In this document: piece after piece, positions 10,002-20,256 of the stretch
How positions within the stretch are numbered: position 1 is the first letter of the stretch
How the letters are laid out: each line of letters begins with the position of its first letter
NCBI GenBank assembly: GCA_002162955.1
Contig: MABD01000019.1
Span: forward strand, 1-64,000
Direction of reading: 5' to 3'
From: Gammaproteobacteria bacterium 45_16_T64
GTDB taxonomy: Bacteria > Pseudomonadota > Gammaproteobacteria > Pseudomonadales > Ketobacteraceae
Length of the DNA: 64,000 nt
Notes under the pieces: model-generated
Databases searched by the model: none
Told to the model about the DNA's origin: nothing
What the model saw: only the letters and a program-made list of their open reading frames with translations
Position numbers and translations under genes: made by a program

Positions 10002-10225
10002 ACATTTTCTATCCAATAACGCTTATGTTCATACCCTACCACGCGCAGCAGGTCTATATTACGGTTCTATTTTACCTCAGATACGTTCTAGTGTAGATTG
10101 CTTATCCTCTGAACTGATAGGAATTAGCGCTGTCGAAGGTCCTGATTGTTAATTTCTTTACGTATTAGCACTGTACATTTTACCGTAATCGGAAAAAAAC
10201 CTATAAACCGCGTTGTGGATACCCA

Positions 10226-11068
10226 ATGAACCAAGTCATTCTCATTACTAAACGTGGGGTTATCACCCTATTGCTAGCCCTTTCTCTTGCAGCTTGCTCT
10301 TCCACTCCGGAAAAAAAAGAACAGCTCACTGAAAAGCAGTACTACGAAGACGCCCAAGCCGCAATGGCCAACAACCGCTTCTTACTAGCAATCGAAAAAC
10401 TACAATCGTTAGAATCCCGCTACCCGTTTGGCCGCTATGCTGATCAGGCTCAACTGGAATTGGTCTATTGTTACTATCGCACCATTGATTTTGAATCATC
10501 TGCAATTACCGCAGAGCGCTTTATTCGACTCCATCCTGACCACCCCGATCTAGATTATGCCTATTATATGAAGGGGTTAGCGTCATATAGTGTTGATAGA
10601 GGCCTGGTTGAACGTTTTATCCCCACCGACTTCTCAGAACGAGACATGGGGCCTGCTCGCGAATCCTTTGACGACTTTAATCGCCTTATCAACCGATTCC
10701 CTAGCAGTGAATACGCAGAAGATGCACGCCAGCGCATGATTTATTTGCGAAACCTACTTGCGGCCTACGAGCTTAAAGCCGCTAAGTTTTATATTTCACG
10801 GGGTGCCTACATCGCTGCAGTAAAACGAGCAACGTTCATCGTTCAGAACTACGATCGAACCCCTTCTTTACCTGAGGCGTTGGCAATCATGACCAAAACC
10901 TATCGTGAGCTTGGGTTACCGGAGCTAGCCAACACGGCAGAACAAACCCTCGCTTACAACTTCCCCCAATATGATGGGCTTAATGACGCGGGTAAATTAG
11001 ATTACTCGCCGCAAAAAAGACAAAAAACCACGTTATTAAACGTCATCACATTTGGCTTGCTGGACTAA
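10226..11068 (+). CDS. bamD: Outer membrane assembly lipoprotein BamD (ComL)
   Basis: Essential lipoprotein of the BAM complex that inserts beta-barrel proteins into the outer membrane. A lipoprotein signal peptide ends in a lipobox LAAC (Cys about residue 24). It is followed by TPR-like helical repeats, with recognisable stretches AMANNRFLLAIEKLQ and SRYPFGRYADQAQ, characteristic of BamD. At 280 aa it is slightly longer than the E. coli protein. It is divergent from rluD. Its stop overlaps the nadE stop by 3 bp in convergent orientation, with no hairpin terminator between them. Confidence 0.95.
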   Translation: MNQVILITKRGVITLLLALSLAACSSTPEKKEQLTEKQYYEDAQAAMANNRFLLAIEKLQSLESRYPFGRYADQAQLELVYCYYRTIDFESSAITAERFIRLHPDHPDLDYAYYMKGLASYSVDRGLVERFIPTDFSERDMGPARESFDDFNRLINRFPSSEYAEDARQRMIYLRNLLAAYELKAAKFYISRGAYIAAVKRATFIVQNYDRTPSLPEALAIMTKTYRELGLPELANTAEQTLAYNFPQYDGLNDAGKLDYSPQKRQKTTLLNVITFGLLD

Positions 11069-12711
11069 TTTCCAGCCGGCCAGCGGCAAGTGATGGGGTA
11101 ACGTCGATCTCGACCAAATCCCCTTGCCGTTATTCTTACGCCAATTGGCGCTTGTCGGCGTTTGTATTCATTAAGATCCACTAAGCGAATCACATGCTTC
11201 ACTATTTCTTTATCAAAGCCTTCAGCTACAATAGCGGCAAGGCTACAGTCGTTCTCGACATATAAACGCAAAATTTCATCCAATACAGGGTACGGAGGCA
11301 ATGAATCTTCGTCTTTCTGATCTGGAGACAACTCTGCAGATGGCGGTCGATCAATGACGCGCTGGGGGATTGGCGGGTTATCAGGTGTCAGTTGGTTCCT
11401 GTATTCGCATAAACGAAATACTAACGTTTTTGGTACGTCTTTTAGCACGTCAAAGCCACCAGCCATATCTCCGTACAACGTAGAATAGCCAACAGCCATC
11501 TCACTCTTGTTACCCGTCGTTAGCACAATAAAACCACGTTTGTTAGAAACAGCCATCAATAGCACACCTCGACAGCGAGCCTGGAGATTCTCTTCTGTGG
11601 CATCCCTTGTTGTGCCCTCGAAGTCAACCTTCAGCGCATCAATGAAAGCGTCGTACATAGGTTCGATGGGCTTGATCTGGTATTCCACTCCTAAGATTCG
11701 AGCTTCCTTTTCCGCGTCTTCTAAACTCATCTGCGAGGTATATCGGAATGGCATCATGATAGCCTCTACTCTGTCTGCGCCCAATGCATCCACCGCTACC
11801 GCAAGCGTTAACGCTGAATCAATGCCGCCAGACAAACCGAGTACAGCCCCTTTAAAGCCATTCTTATTAACATAGTCTTTCACCCCGAGAACCAACGCGT
11901 CATACACACTCGCTTCGATGTCAGCATCTTTCGATATTGCCTGTCGGATCGGTACAGGGATGCCCTCTTCTACCTGAAAATCAAAAGAGTATAAGCCCTC
12001 CTTATACGTGTCGGCCTTCATCACGCACTGCCCCAAACTATCGACCACCATTGACCCACCATCAAATACAAGTTCATCCTGACCACCCACTAAGTTCACA
12101 TAGACGATGGGCATTTTGGCCGATAGCGATCTCTCTGCCAGTAACTTTCGTCTTTCTTGGGGTTTATTGCCATGAAATGGAGAGGCGTTAAGGTTAAGCA
12201 TTATCTGAGCGCCTTCAGATTGTGCTTGAGCCATCGGGCCAGGATGCCAGATGTCCTCGCAAATAGTGATTGCTGCTTTCACATCACCAATCATTAAACA
12301 GCAAGGCTCTGTACCTGAAGTAAAGTAGCGCTTTTCATCAAAGACCTGATAATTTGGTAGTTCCTGCTTAAAATACTCGGCAACAATCTCCCCACCCACA
12401 ATAGCACCAGCAGCGTTATATAACGTGCCATCAACCAATTTTGGATAGCCTATTACAACGGTTAATGCCGAAGGAAGCTCCTTCAATAACCGCTCCAATG
12501 CGTCTTCTACTCTATTTTTTATGCTAGGCCTGAGCAAGAGGTCCTCAGGGGGATAGCCCGTTAACGTCAATTCAGGAAAAACGATGGCATCCGCCGCATA
12601 GTTATCTGCTGCTTCACTAGCCGCATCGATAATTTTCTGTGTATTTCCCTGAATATCTCCCACAAGAAAATTCAGCTGTGCTGCAACAATTTGCAAACCC
12701 TTGTTTTTCAT
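11065..12711 (-). CDS. nadE: Glutamine-dependent NAD+ synthetase
   Basis: Last step of NAD synthesis: amidates deamido-NAD using ammonia released from glutamine. The N-terminal nitrilase-type glutaminase domain (about 1-260) shows the Glu of FPELTLTGYP, the Lys of EYFKQELPNY and the Cys of TICEDIWHPG. The C-terminal synthetase domain has the P-loop LGLSGGIDSALT. This is the two-domain form, not the ammonia-only E. coli type. I start at ATG 12711 (MKNKGLQIVAAQ), giving 548 aa; an upstream TTG in frame is less likely. It sits between bamD and pilS, a position I do not recall for P. aeruginosa. Confidence 0.95.
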   Translation of the reverse strand: MKNKGLQIVAAQLNFLVGDIQGNTQKIIDAASEAADNYAADAIVFPELTLTGYPPEDLLLRPSIKNRVEDALERLLKELPSALTVVIGYPKLVDGTLYNAAGAIVGGEIVAEYFKQELPNYQVFDEKRYFTSGTEPCCLMIGDVKAAITICEDIWHPGPMAQAQSEGAQIMLNLNASPFHGNKPQERRKLLAERSLSAKMPIVYVNLVGGQDELVFDGGSMVVDSLGQCVMKADTYKEGLYSFDFQVEEGIPVPIRQAISKDADIEASVYDALVLGVKDYVNKNGFKGAVLGLSGGIDSALTLAVAVDALGADRVEAIMMPFRYTSQMSLEDAEKEARILGVEYQIKPIEPMYDAFIDALKVDFEGTTRDATEENLQARCRGVLLMAVSNKRGFIVLTTGNKSEMAVGYSTLYGDMAGGFDVLKDVPKTLVFRLCEYRNQLTPDNPPIPQRVIDRPPSAELSPDQKDEDSLPPYPVLDEILRLYVENDCSLAAIVAEGFDKEIVKHVIRLVDLNEYKRRQAPIGVRITARGFGRDRRYPITCRWPAGN

Positions 12712-12896
12712 GGATATTTGACTCTTATTTTTTACCAAAAGGCGATCTGCCTAAAACGATGGCGTATTTTGGTCGAAATACCTGAAGAAGGCAAAGATAA
12801 GCAAAGCAAAATTGCGTGCAGATTCCTCTACAAGTTTTGAAGCTTAGGTTAGAATTAGACTAACCCAAGGATTTTTAACTATATTTTGGACTTTCT

Positions 12897-13139
12897 ATGT
12901 TTATAAAACTAATAACACTTATCGTGTTGATTCTGGTTGTTGTGACATTAGTTAAGCGCGGCAAGAACAAAAACAGCGTTGCGGATAAAAGCACACCACC
13001 GGCTGTTGTCGATGAATCGATGAAAAGATGCGCGCAATGTGGTGTTCACCTACCTGTTGCTGAGGCTCAAACCTATCAAACGCTGCATTTTTGTTGTAAT
13101 GAGCACAAAAGATCTTACCTCGAAGATCAAGATCACTGA
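12897..13139 (+). CDS. PP0621-family small membrane protein
   Basis: 80-aa protein with an N-terminal membrane helix (about residues 3-19) and a cytoplasmic tail carrying CAQC and FCCNEH, a likely zinc-binding Cys/His set. This layout is that of the PP0621 family, which in pseudomonad-like genomes is often found next to pilS. No function is known. It lies in the same direction as pilS with a gap of about 90 bp and could share its transcript. Confidence 0.75.
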   Translation: MFIKLITLIVLILVVVTLVKRGKNKNSVADKSTPPAVVDESMKRCAQCGVHLPVAEAQTYQTLHFCCNEHKRSYLEDQDH

Positions 13140-13231
13140 CAAGCCCGTATGATTGCGATACGTTGCTATGCTTATGTAGACTAGAATCAAACAGGCGCAT
13201 ACCGTTGAACACCACCCACACAACCAATACG

Positions 13232-14821
13232 ATGTCACCATTAGAGCGAGAATGGAAAACCCTAAGGATCTATCTTTTTTATAGGCTAATCCTTTCCATT
13301 TCCTTGCTTACACTCTACCTACTATCGCCATCTACACAGCACCTACCCTCAGAAAGTCAATGGTTCGTCCTCGGTACAACCATTGGCTATATCGTATTAT
13401 GCTGTTACCAATGTATTGCGACCCGAAAGGTCGCAGAAATAGGCAAGCTTCAAGTCTTCCTTATTGTGGCCGTTGACGTAGTTTGTGTCGCTTTACTAGA
13501 GTTCATTAATAGCCCGGAGGGTAGCAATCTATCGATACTGCTGATCGTCACTGTTGCTGCAGGAAGTATATTGGTGGTTGGTCGCCTATCACTACTATTT
13601 GCGGCGATGGCGACGTGGGCGATTTTCTTCAGGAATATCGAACAAGCCATCACCACTCAACACCTTAATAGTGAAGATTTTCTACAAAGTGGTTTTTTAG
13701 GTATCGCATGCTTCCTCACTGCCATAATAGCGCAGCAATTAGCCAATCGGCTGAGAGAAAGTGAAGCCTTAGCCAGCAGCCGAGCAATAGAAGTTGCCAA
13801 TCTGGAAGAGCTCAACAAACATATCATTCAGCGTATGCGCACAGGTATTGTTGTGGTTGACAGTAACTACCAAGTATTAATGATTAACGATGCGTGTTGG
13901 AGGCTACTGGGGATGCCAGAAATCCAGTCTCACACTCATATCGAAAATCTATCACCGGAACTGTCCGAGCACCTTTTGCAGTGGAAGGAAAGCAACCACT
14001 ATCGAAGCCCTCCTTTTAAAGCGTCAATAAGCGGACCAGAAGTACAGACCAATTTCACTCTCCTAAAATCCGGAGCGGACTCAGAGGTACTTATTTTTGT
14101 TGACGATAACACCCGTATGGCACAGCAAGCCCAACAACTTAAATTAGCATCCCTAGGTGGACTTACTGCAAGTATTGCACACGAAATACGCAACCCTTTA
14201 GGAGCAATAAGTCATGCAGCCCAACTTCTTCATGAGTCGCCCGAGCTTGCCAGCGAAGACGTTAGACTGACAGAGATTATCCAACAACACTCTCAACGCA
14301 TGAACAAAGTCATTGAGAACGTACTGCAGCTTTCTAGACGCAATCCAGCGCAACCGCAGATAATAAACCTACATCAATGGCTCTCTGAGTTTATTGATGA
14401 ATTCGCTCACACTCTTTCATCCCCAGCAGACATTCATTTCCAAAGTACCCGAACTGCGACAGAGTGCAGAGCCGACCCCAGCCAAATCCAACAAGTGCTT
14501 AGCAACCTGTTTATCAATGGTCTTCGCTATAACGAGAAACAAACAGGTAAAAGAGAGCTTTGGGTCGTCGCTGATATATCATTACAGACAGAGCAACCCT
14601 ACGTCGAAATTATTGATAAAGGGCCCGGCATTCCCGAAGACACCGCGTCAAAAATATTTGAACCTTTTTACACCACAGATAAAACAGGTACAGGATTAGG
14701 GTTATATATCTCAAAAGAGTTGTGCGAAGCAAACCAAGCACGACTGGATTACATCCCCATCACCACAGGTAGTTGCTTTCGAATTACTTTTTCACACCCA
14801 GGAAGACAAACGGCGTTATAA
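13232..14821 (+). CDS. pilS: Type IV pilus sensor histidine kinase PilS
   Basis: Membrane sensor kinase controlling pilin transcription through PilR. About six membrane helices in the first 180 residues are followed by a linker and PAS domain (around RTGIVVVDSNYQVLMIN). The HisKA H-box is IAHEIRNPLGAIS, and the HATPase ends in GTGLGLYISKEL. The start is uncertain: ATG 13232 (MSPLEREWK) puts the first helix at the expected distance but has no good ribosome site. TTG 13205 has AGGCG upstream, and ATG 13163 is also in frame. The pilS stop is 2 bp from the pilR ATG. Confidence 0.9.
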   Translation: MSPLEREWKTLRIYLFYRLILSISLLTLYLLSPSTQHLPSESQWFVLGTTIGYIVLCCYQCIATRKVAEIGKLQVFLIVAVDVVCVALLEFINSPEGSNLSILLIVTVAAGSILVVGRLSLLFAAMATWAIFFRNIEQAITTQHLNSEDFLQSGFLGIACFLTAIIAQQLANRLRESEALASSRAIEVANLEELNKHIIQRMRTGIVVVDSNYQVLMINDACWRLLGMPEIQSHTHIENLSPELSEHLLQWKESNHYRSPPFKASISGPEVQTNFTLLKSGADSEVLIFVDDNTRMAQQAQQLKLASLGGLTASIAHEIRNPLGAISHAAQLLHESPELASEDVRLTEIIQQHSQRMNKVIENVLQLSRRNPAQPQIINLHQWLSEFIDEFAHTLSSPADIHFQSTRTATECRADPSQIQQVLSNLFINGLRYNEKQTGKRELWVVADISLQTEQPYVEIIDKGPGIPEDTASKIFEPFYTTDKTGTGLGLYISKELCEANQARLDYIPITTGSCFRITFSHPGRQTAL

Positions 14822-14823
14822 CC

Positions 14824-16203
14824 ATGACAACACATCACGCACTTATTATTGACGACGAACCCGATATAAGAGAACTACTTAACCTCACTTTGTCGCGTAT
14901 GGACATCAAGGCATCCCTGGCTGCTGACTTAAAACAAGCCCACGAGCTAATACAATCAGGCGAGTTCGATTTATGCATTACCGACATGAATCTGCCCGAT
15001 GGGAACGGCATTGAGTTAGTAAAATATGTTCAACAACACCGCCCCAACATGCCTGTCGCTGTATTAACCGCCTACGGAAGTATGGAAACAGCCGTTTCTG
15101 CATTAAAGGCTGGTGCTTTCGACTTTGTGTCAAAACCTGTCGACTTACAACGGCTGCGCGACTTAATAGCGACCGCTATAAAATTGAAGAGCAAATGTAA
15201 CAACCTGGAAAAACCTAGCAGCCATACCTCCCCTATACGAGGAGAATCCAGTGCGGTACGCAAGCTACACCAGCAAATATCCAAACTCGCCAGAAGCCAG
15301 GCACCGGTTTATATTTGTGGTGAATCGGGTAGTGGCAAAGAACTTGTAGCTCGTCAAATCCACGAGCTTGGTGCTAGGGCCAACGGGCCTTTCGTTCCCG
15401 TCAATTGTGGGGCAATTCCAGACGAACTCATGGAAAGTGAATTTTTCGGGCATAAGAAAGGCAGCTTCACGGGTGCTTTCGAAGATAAAAATGGGTTATT
15501 TCAAGCAGCCAAGGGCGGCACGCTATTTTTAGATGAAGTCGCTGACCTCCCAATACACATGCAAGTAAAACTACTACGAGCAATTCAAGAAAAAGCGGTA
15601 AGACCGGTTGGAACCCAAAAGGAAATTGCAACAGACATCCGCATTCTGTGTGCCACTCATAAGAATTTAGAAAAGCTAGTTGAAGACGGCAGCTTTAGGC
15701 AAGATTTATTTTATCGCATCAATGTCATACAAATAAATGTGCCGCCCTTAAGGAACAGAAAAGAGGATGTTCCACTGTTAACCAATCATATCTTAGAAGA
15801 CCTTGCTAAGGAATGGAAAATAGACCGCATAGAACTCACTGAACATGCGATGGCTGCACTCTCAGAATACAACTTCCCTGGAAATATTCGCGAACTCGAA
15901 AACATTCTTGAGCGAGCCACAACACTATGCGACGACGATACAATTACACCTGAGAATCTACAATTGCCTCAAGATACTCAGGCAACACCAACCGAAGCGC
16001 TATCGCTCAACGACAGCGAGCTTTTAGATGTCTCTATCGGCGATTCATTAGAAGAGTATTTAACAGACATCGAGAAACACGCAATCCTCAAAGCCCTTGA
16101 CGAAACCCGTTGGAACAGAACCGCTGCTGCGAAAAAGCTAGGGATGACATTTCGATCATTACGATATAGATTGAAGAAATTAGGGTTGGACAAGGATGAA
16201 TAA
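14824..16203 (+). CDS. pilR: Sigma-54-dependent response regulator PilR
   Basis: NtrC-family activator that with RpoN turns on pilin transcription. REC domain with the phospho-acceptor Asp in ITDMNLPDG. AAA+ domain with Walker A GESGSGKE, the sigma-54-contacting loop in its GSFTGA form, and Walker B GGTLFLDEV. A C-terminal Fis-type HTH contains AAKKLGMTFRSLRYRL. I start at ATG 14824, 2 bp after the pilS stop, giving 459 aa. Coupled to pilS in one operon. I found no convincing sigma-54 promoter in front of the minor pilin operon, so its target pilA is probably elsewhere. Confidence 0.95.
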   Translation: MTTHHALIIDDEPDIRELLNLTLSRMDIKASLAADLKQAHELIQSGEFDLCITDMNLPDGNGIELVKYVQQHRPNMPVAVLTAYGSMETAVSALKAGAFDFVSKPVDLQRLRDLIATAIKLKSKCNNLEKPSSHTSPIRGESSAVRKLHQQISKLARSQAPVYICGESGSGKELVARQIHELGARANGPFVPVNCGAIPDELMESEFFGHKKGSFTGAFEDKNGLFQAAKGGTLFLDEVADLPIHMQVKLLRAIQEKAVRPVGTQKEIATDIRILCATHKNLEKLVEDGSFRQDLFYRINVIQINVPPLRNRKEDVPLLTNHILEDLAKEWKIDRIELTEHAMAALSEYNFPGNIRELENILERATTLCDDDTITPENLQLPQDTQATPTEALSLNDSELLDVSIGDSLEEYLTDIEKHAILKALDETRWNRTAAAKKLGMTFRSLRYRLKKLGLDKDE

Positions 16204-16307
16204 ATTGAACAACCTTTACTTTCATCGTGTCTTTATACAACAGCTATTTATGAAGCATTAGCTCGCTCACCCCAATATATTCGACACCAAACCATCAACA
16301 AGGATGT

Positions 16308-16853
16308 ATGATGAAACCGAACACACCAACCAATGGATTCTCCCTCCTGGAGATTCTAGCGGTACTCTGCATTATGTCTGCCATTTTTTCCTTTGCGGCC
16401 CCATCATTCGGTAGCCTGATTGCACGATCTCAGGTTGATAGCAAAGCCGACACCACATTCGATCTATTCCAGCTAGCACGAAGTGTCGCAATAGATAGGG
16501 GGCGATATATCACAATTTGTCCCAGCACCAACGGAACAAAATGCGAATCAACATGGCAAAACGGTATCATGGCATTTGTTGACAATGATCATAATAGAAA
16601 AATATCCCTAGACGAAGAGATATTAGCTTTTCAACCAAGCACATCCTATGCAACTTTACACAGTAATCAACCTTACTTTACTTACAGCCCTTTAGGCACA
16701 CTAAAAGGCCGAATGGGCAGCGTCATTGCCTGTCCCAACAATTCGCAAAGCACCTCATCTATTCGCCTACTCATCAGCCAGATGGGTAGAGTCCGAGCGC
16801 AATCAACACCATTTGACCCAACCGCTCCCTGTAAGAGTAACTTTACCTATTAA
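16308..16853 (+). CDS. fimT: Minor pseudopilin, FimT/GspH family
   Basis: Type IV pilus minor pilin of the FimT/FimU/GspH type. The prepilin peptidase site is G-FSLLEI, with Glu at +5, and a single hydrophobic helix follows. The globular part contains TICPSTNG and a calcium-like loop DNDHNRKISLDEE. It is 181 aa, near the usual size. FimT proteins are linked to DNA binding during natural transformation in some species, but which subfamily this belongs to cannot be settled by eye. It follows pilR by 104 bp in the same direction and converges on pilY1 with only 7 bp between the genes. Confidence 0.8.
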   Translation: MMKPNTPTNGFSLLEILAVLCIMSAIFSFAAPSFGSLIARSQVDSKADTTFDLFQLARSVAIDRGRYITICPSTNGTKCESTWQNGIMAFVDNDHNRKISLDEEILAFQPSTSYATLHSNQPYFTYSPLGTLKGRMGSVIACPNNSQSTSSIRLLISQMGRVRAQSTPFDPTAPCKSNFTY

Positions 16854-16860
16854 TGCAGAT

Positions 16861-19800
16861 CTACATACCTTCCTTTGCATACGCCTCATAAACATGTCGA
16901 CCGCGGTCGACCTGGCGCCATGAAATTTTGTGCACAAGATTCGGCGGCATTGCTATTTCGCCCACACGTAGCGACCCCGCGAACAAATGTAGGGAGTTGC
17001 CCACAATAGCACTACGGATCGCCCCTAACCCTGATAATGGTAAATCATGCACTACTGGCGACGCGTCGATGCTCGGGGCAACGATGCTTCCCTGTGAATC
17101 AAACACCCCGAACCCCGTATCAATATCAACACCGTACAAAGCAACCTTGGCTCGCCCATCACAGACGGAGGATACTCCGGTATTAGGCGTATAACTCGAA
17201 AAAAAGACCTTCCCATCAAGCACAACAGGCGAACCAAACACTTTTTCTCCCCGCCCATCAAGAAGCAATCGAAAACCCTGCAACAGCTTTTTTTGTGACA
17301 ACTGTAGATTATTTCTGACCGCTAAACTCTCCGCTAAGATAGGTTTGTCACGCCCTTCTTCGTGCCGATCTTTTACTACAAATAGTCCATCGTGCATGCT
17401 TGTATCGCTAGGGCTTGCACGCCAACCAGAACCGACACTGATAAGAGTATATTCCCCGAAATCATCTTGACCAATACTAAGGCTAGGGCCGTCATAAAAA
17501 AAACGATTCAGTTTGCCGGAGCTTAGGCGACTTTCGCCACCCAGAACCGCGACCAAGCGACTTTCAATCTTAACGCTCGCATTCGATGACGCTCCGCTAC
17601 CTCCGTCAAAGGAATATTCGAATATTCTGCCTCGTATATCAACTGCATAGAACGCATCCAACAGACCATCACCATCCCGATCGAGGCTACGTATTTTGCC
17701 AACGATACTATCCCTCATATCCATATTGACGAAATTACTCAGGGGGGTATTTGAACTCCACCACAACACGTCACCAGCACGATGTGGCCCCGCTTTCTTC
17801 TGGGCAAGAACCATATATATTTGGTTTCCACATTGTACTGACTCGCGGTTACAACGCTGACCCGTATCATCTCTACGTTCTATTTTTTTTGGATCATCAT
17901 AGCGCTGATCATAACCGCCGCCCAACAGAAGCACCGTAACGGGCTGCCCTACATTCGGTAGTCGCACTCTGGCTAAAGTAGGCTCCGACCAAATCTGCCC
18001 GATGCTCTCCAGCGGTTTGCTCTGCCCCGGTTTAAGATTAAAAAGTAGCTGTGGATTCCGAGGGTCAGTCACATCAATTGCTAACACATCCCGTCCACCT
18101 CGACGCATACCACCGTAAAGATAGACAAAATCAACGGTGGAACCCGCGCTAATCACACCATCATTATCTCCATCATGCCGCCAAACTGTCCAAATACCAT
18201 CAATACCTTGCGCCAATTTGCCAACCGGCCGTTGCACATACTGATCGATATTCTTAAGTAGGCTCATCGGAAAAAAAGACGATAGCTCTTCCCCCGTCGC
18301 CGTATCAACCGCACGCATAAAGCCATCACTAGTAGTCACAAACACAACTTCCTGCATTTGGGCACTGGACCGATGATCGTAATTGACGATAAGTGGGCGA
18401 GAGTGCAGTGAGGCTCCATAATATTGACGTGAAAAGGCTTTATTCTTTGGTAATTCTGGAGCCCAACTTTCTCCCGGATGCTTCGCTAGCTGATCATATT
18501 CCTTACCTACCAGCGCCCCTTCTCGCCCAGAAACATCGTGCCCCAACAACCACGCTATTTGCGAACGAACCTGATCCTTAACCTTTTTAGATAACGTCAA
18601 CCAACGATTCTCTCGGGGTGATTCACCGAGCATAGTTTCTAGCAGCTTCTCTCGCAGTATATAGAGAGCGCTATTAACCTTTGTACTGTCTAAGTCAAGA
18701 AAATCAGGATGAATTCCCCGCAGAGACTGTGCATCATTAAGAGACGTTTGCACAAACACGTTCCGCTGACCTAGCGCCGCTTGTTGTACCGCAGCACCTC
18801 CCTTTGTGACGATATTTCCATCGGCAAGACCAGCTTCATTCCACCAACTGCGCGCTCGCAGATAATTACTTCGACCATGGGCCAAACAAGAGCCCACCCC
18901 AATATCGTTTAAAACGCCACAATCGATAACCGCAAGTTTAGATTGCCCTTTTGAAGAATAGCTCAACTGTTTTAACGTATCACCGTCACCCAAGCTCAAC
19001 TCGTAACGTTTCAGGTTGCCGTACCAGAATGAACTTTGAGACGGTTGAATTAGTGAATAATAGATACTGTTTTGATGGACAAACGGATCCAAATAATCGA
19101 GCGGTACGGCTACCGAAGACATCAAAGATTGCGTAGCAACATTTTGGCTCCGCATGATTTCAGATAATTTTTCCCTAATAAAAACTGAGGCACTTGTTGC
19201 GTCGGGGTCATGTTGAACAAACACTCCCCCCCCTTGTTCGGCAATACGATTCAGAGGCACTTCGTTTACAGCCCCGAACAAGAGCACATGGGTCAACGTT
19301 GAATAGTTGTGTTGCAGCGTGGCGACTAAAGATTCCCCACATTGCCAAAACTCACTCTCCTGCGACATATCGAATGCTGATCTATCTGCAACAGATCCGT
19401 CGTTGATTTCCGCCGTAGATTGGCAAACACCGCTATTACCGAACGTGGCTGCAATTGAATCATTAACCCTCTCGCCCACACTCCCTCCTTTGATACGAAG
19501 CTTTGCCGATTGGATCTCCTGACCTCCAGCAGAAATAAATATAATATGCCTCTGCACTTCAGAACGTTCACACTCAACGCCATCGTTGTTAGCACGACCA
19601 TCATAGCTAACTGAACCTTTACCCAAGGACATAATCCTTTCAGATAAACAAGAAGAGTGATAATTACCACTAATACCATTTTCTACTATTTTTTTTAAGC
19701 ACTCTTTACTCCGGTGCACTTGTGAACTCCCTGCCTTTAGTAAACTCTGAGTAACTACCCTATCTGATTCCAACAATTTTCTATCTGAAAACAGAAGCTC

Positions 19801-20256
19801 ACCTGAAGACACCCATTGAAATATTTCTAACAGGCCATACAAGATCGTATCGGCGTACTGCCATCGCATATCCCGAAGTTCTTCACGCAACAAGTTACGC
19901 TGAGTCACTCTTTGCATCCCCAAGTCACTTATCTCATCAGGCCGTGAATACAAATACGATAACTCCTTGGGCTTTCTAATTACGGCTATGCCTTGCTTAT
20001 TGAACTTAGCCAAACCCACTAAAACATGGTCAGGAAAAACATCGTCATTACCAAGCGCATCAATCAGGCCTGCTAACACCTTACTTGATTCTGGCTCCTT
20101 CATCCGACCCATCACAATTAACACTTCAACAGGCATATCATTATTTTGACTATAATAGACCTCACTATCATCAGCGTAAGAAAATCCGATAAGACTGTAC
20201 GCTGCGATTAAAAACAGCAGTCCATTACTCAAAACCCTACACAAAAGTCGTTCCAT
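16861..20256 (-). CDS. pilY1: Type IV pilus tip adhesin PilY1
   Basis: Large exported protein thought to cap the pilus with the minor pilins and to govern extension, adhesion and surface sensing. The signal peptide is cut near SYA-D. The N-terminal half is variable; the C-terminal half is the PilC/PilY1 beta-propeller. A calcium loop DRDGDGLLD near residue 855 corresponds to the site that controls pilus retraction in P. aeruginosa. A second loop DGDNDGVIS lies earlier. I see no intact MIDAS motif in the N-terminal half, so a von Willebrand A domain cannot be claimed. At 1131 aa it is close to the P. aeruginosa length. Its start overlaps the pilX stop (TAATG). Confidence 0.93.
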   Translation of the reverse strand: MERLLCRVLSNGLLFLIAAYSLIGFSYADDSEVYYSQNNDMPVEVLIVMGRMKEPESSKVLAGLIDALGNDDVFPDHVLVGLAKFNKQGIAVIRKPKELSYLYSRPDEISDLGMQRVTQRNLLREELRDMRWQYADTILYGLLEIFQWVSSGELLFSDRKLLESDRVVTQSLLKAGSSQVHRSKECLKKIVENGISGNYHSSCLSERIMSLGKGSVSYDGRANNDGVECERSEVQRHIIFISAGGQEIQSAKLRIKGGSVGERVNDSIAATFGNSGVCQSTAEINDGSVADRSAFDMSQESEFWQCGESLVATLQHNYSTLTHVLLFGAVNEVPLNRIAEQGGGVFVQHDPDATSASVFIREKLSEIMRSQNVATQSLMSSVAVPLDYLDPFVHQNSIYYSLIQPSQSSFWYGNLKRYELSLGDGDTLKQLSYSSKGQSKLAVIDCGVLNDIGVGSCLAHGRSNYLRARSWWNEAGLADGNIVTKGGAAVQQAALGQRNVFVQTSLNDAQSLRGIHPDFLDLDSTKVNSALYILREKLLETMLGESPRENRWLTLSKKVKDQVRSQIAWLLGHDVSGREGALVGKEYDQLAKHPGESWAPELPKNKAFSRQYYGASLHSRPLIVNYDHRSSAQMQEVVFVTTSDGFMRAVDTATGEELSSFFPMSLLKNIDQYVQRPVGKLAQGIDGIWTVWRHDGDNDGVISAGSTVDFVYLYGGMRRGGRDVLAIDVTDPRNPQLLFNLKPGQSKPLESIGQIWSEPTLARVRLPNVGQPVTVLLLGGGYDQRYDDPKKIERRDDTGQRCNRESVQCGNQIYMVLAQKKAGPHRAGDVLWWSSNTPLSNFVNMDMRDSIVGKIRSLDRDGDGLLDAFYAVDIRGRIFEYSFDGGSGASSNASVKIESRLVAVLGGESRLSSGKLNRFFYDGPSLSIGQDDFGEYTLISVGSGWRASPSDTSMHDGLFVVKDRHEEGRDKPILAESLAVRNNLQLSQKKLLQGFRLLLDGRGEKVFGSPVVLDGKVFFSSYTPNTGVSSVCDGRAKVALYGVDIDTGFGVFDSQGSIVAPSIDASPVVHDLPLSGLGAIRSAIVGNSLHLFAGSLRVGEIAMPPNLVHKISWRQVDRGRHVYEAYAKEGM

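Noticed and set aside
12847-12865. Inverted repeat GGTTAG/CTAACC between nadE and the PP0621-family gene
   Set aside because: Only 6-bp arms with a 7-nt spacer and no promoter to relate it to; likely chance.
19326-19679. 117-codon frame on the minus strand inside pilY1
   Set aside because: Same strand, other frame, of the long and well-supported pilY1 gene.
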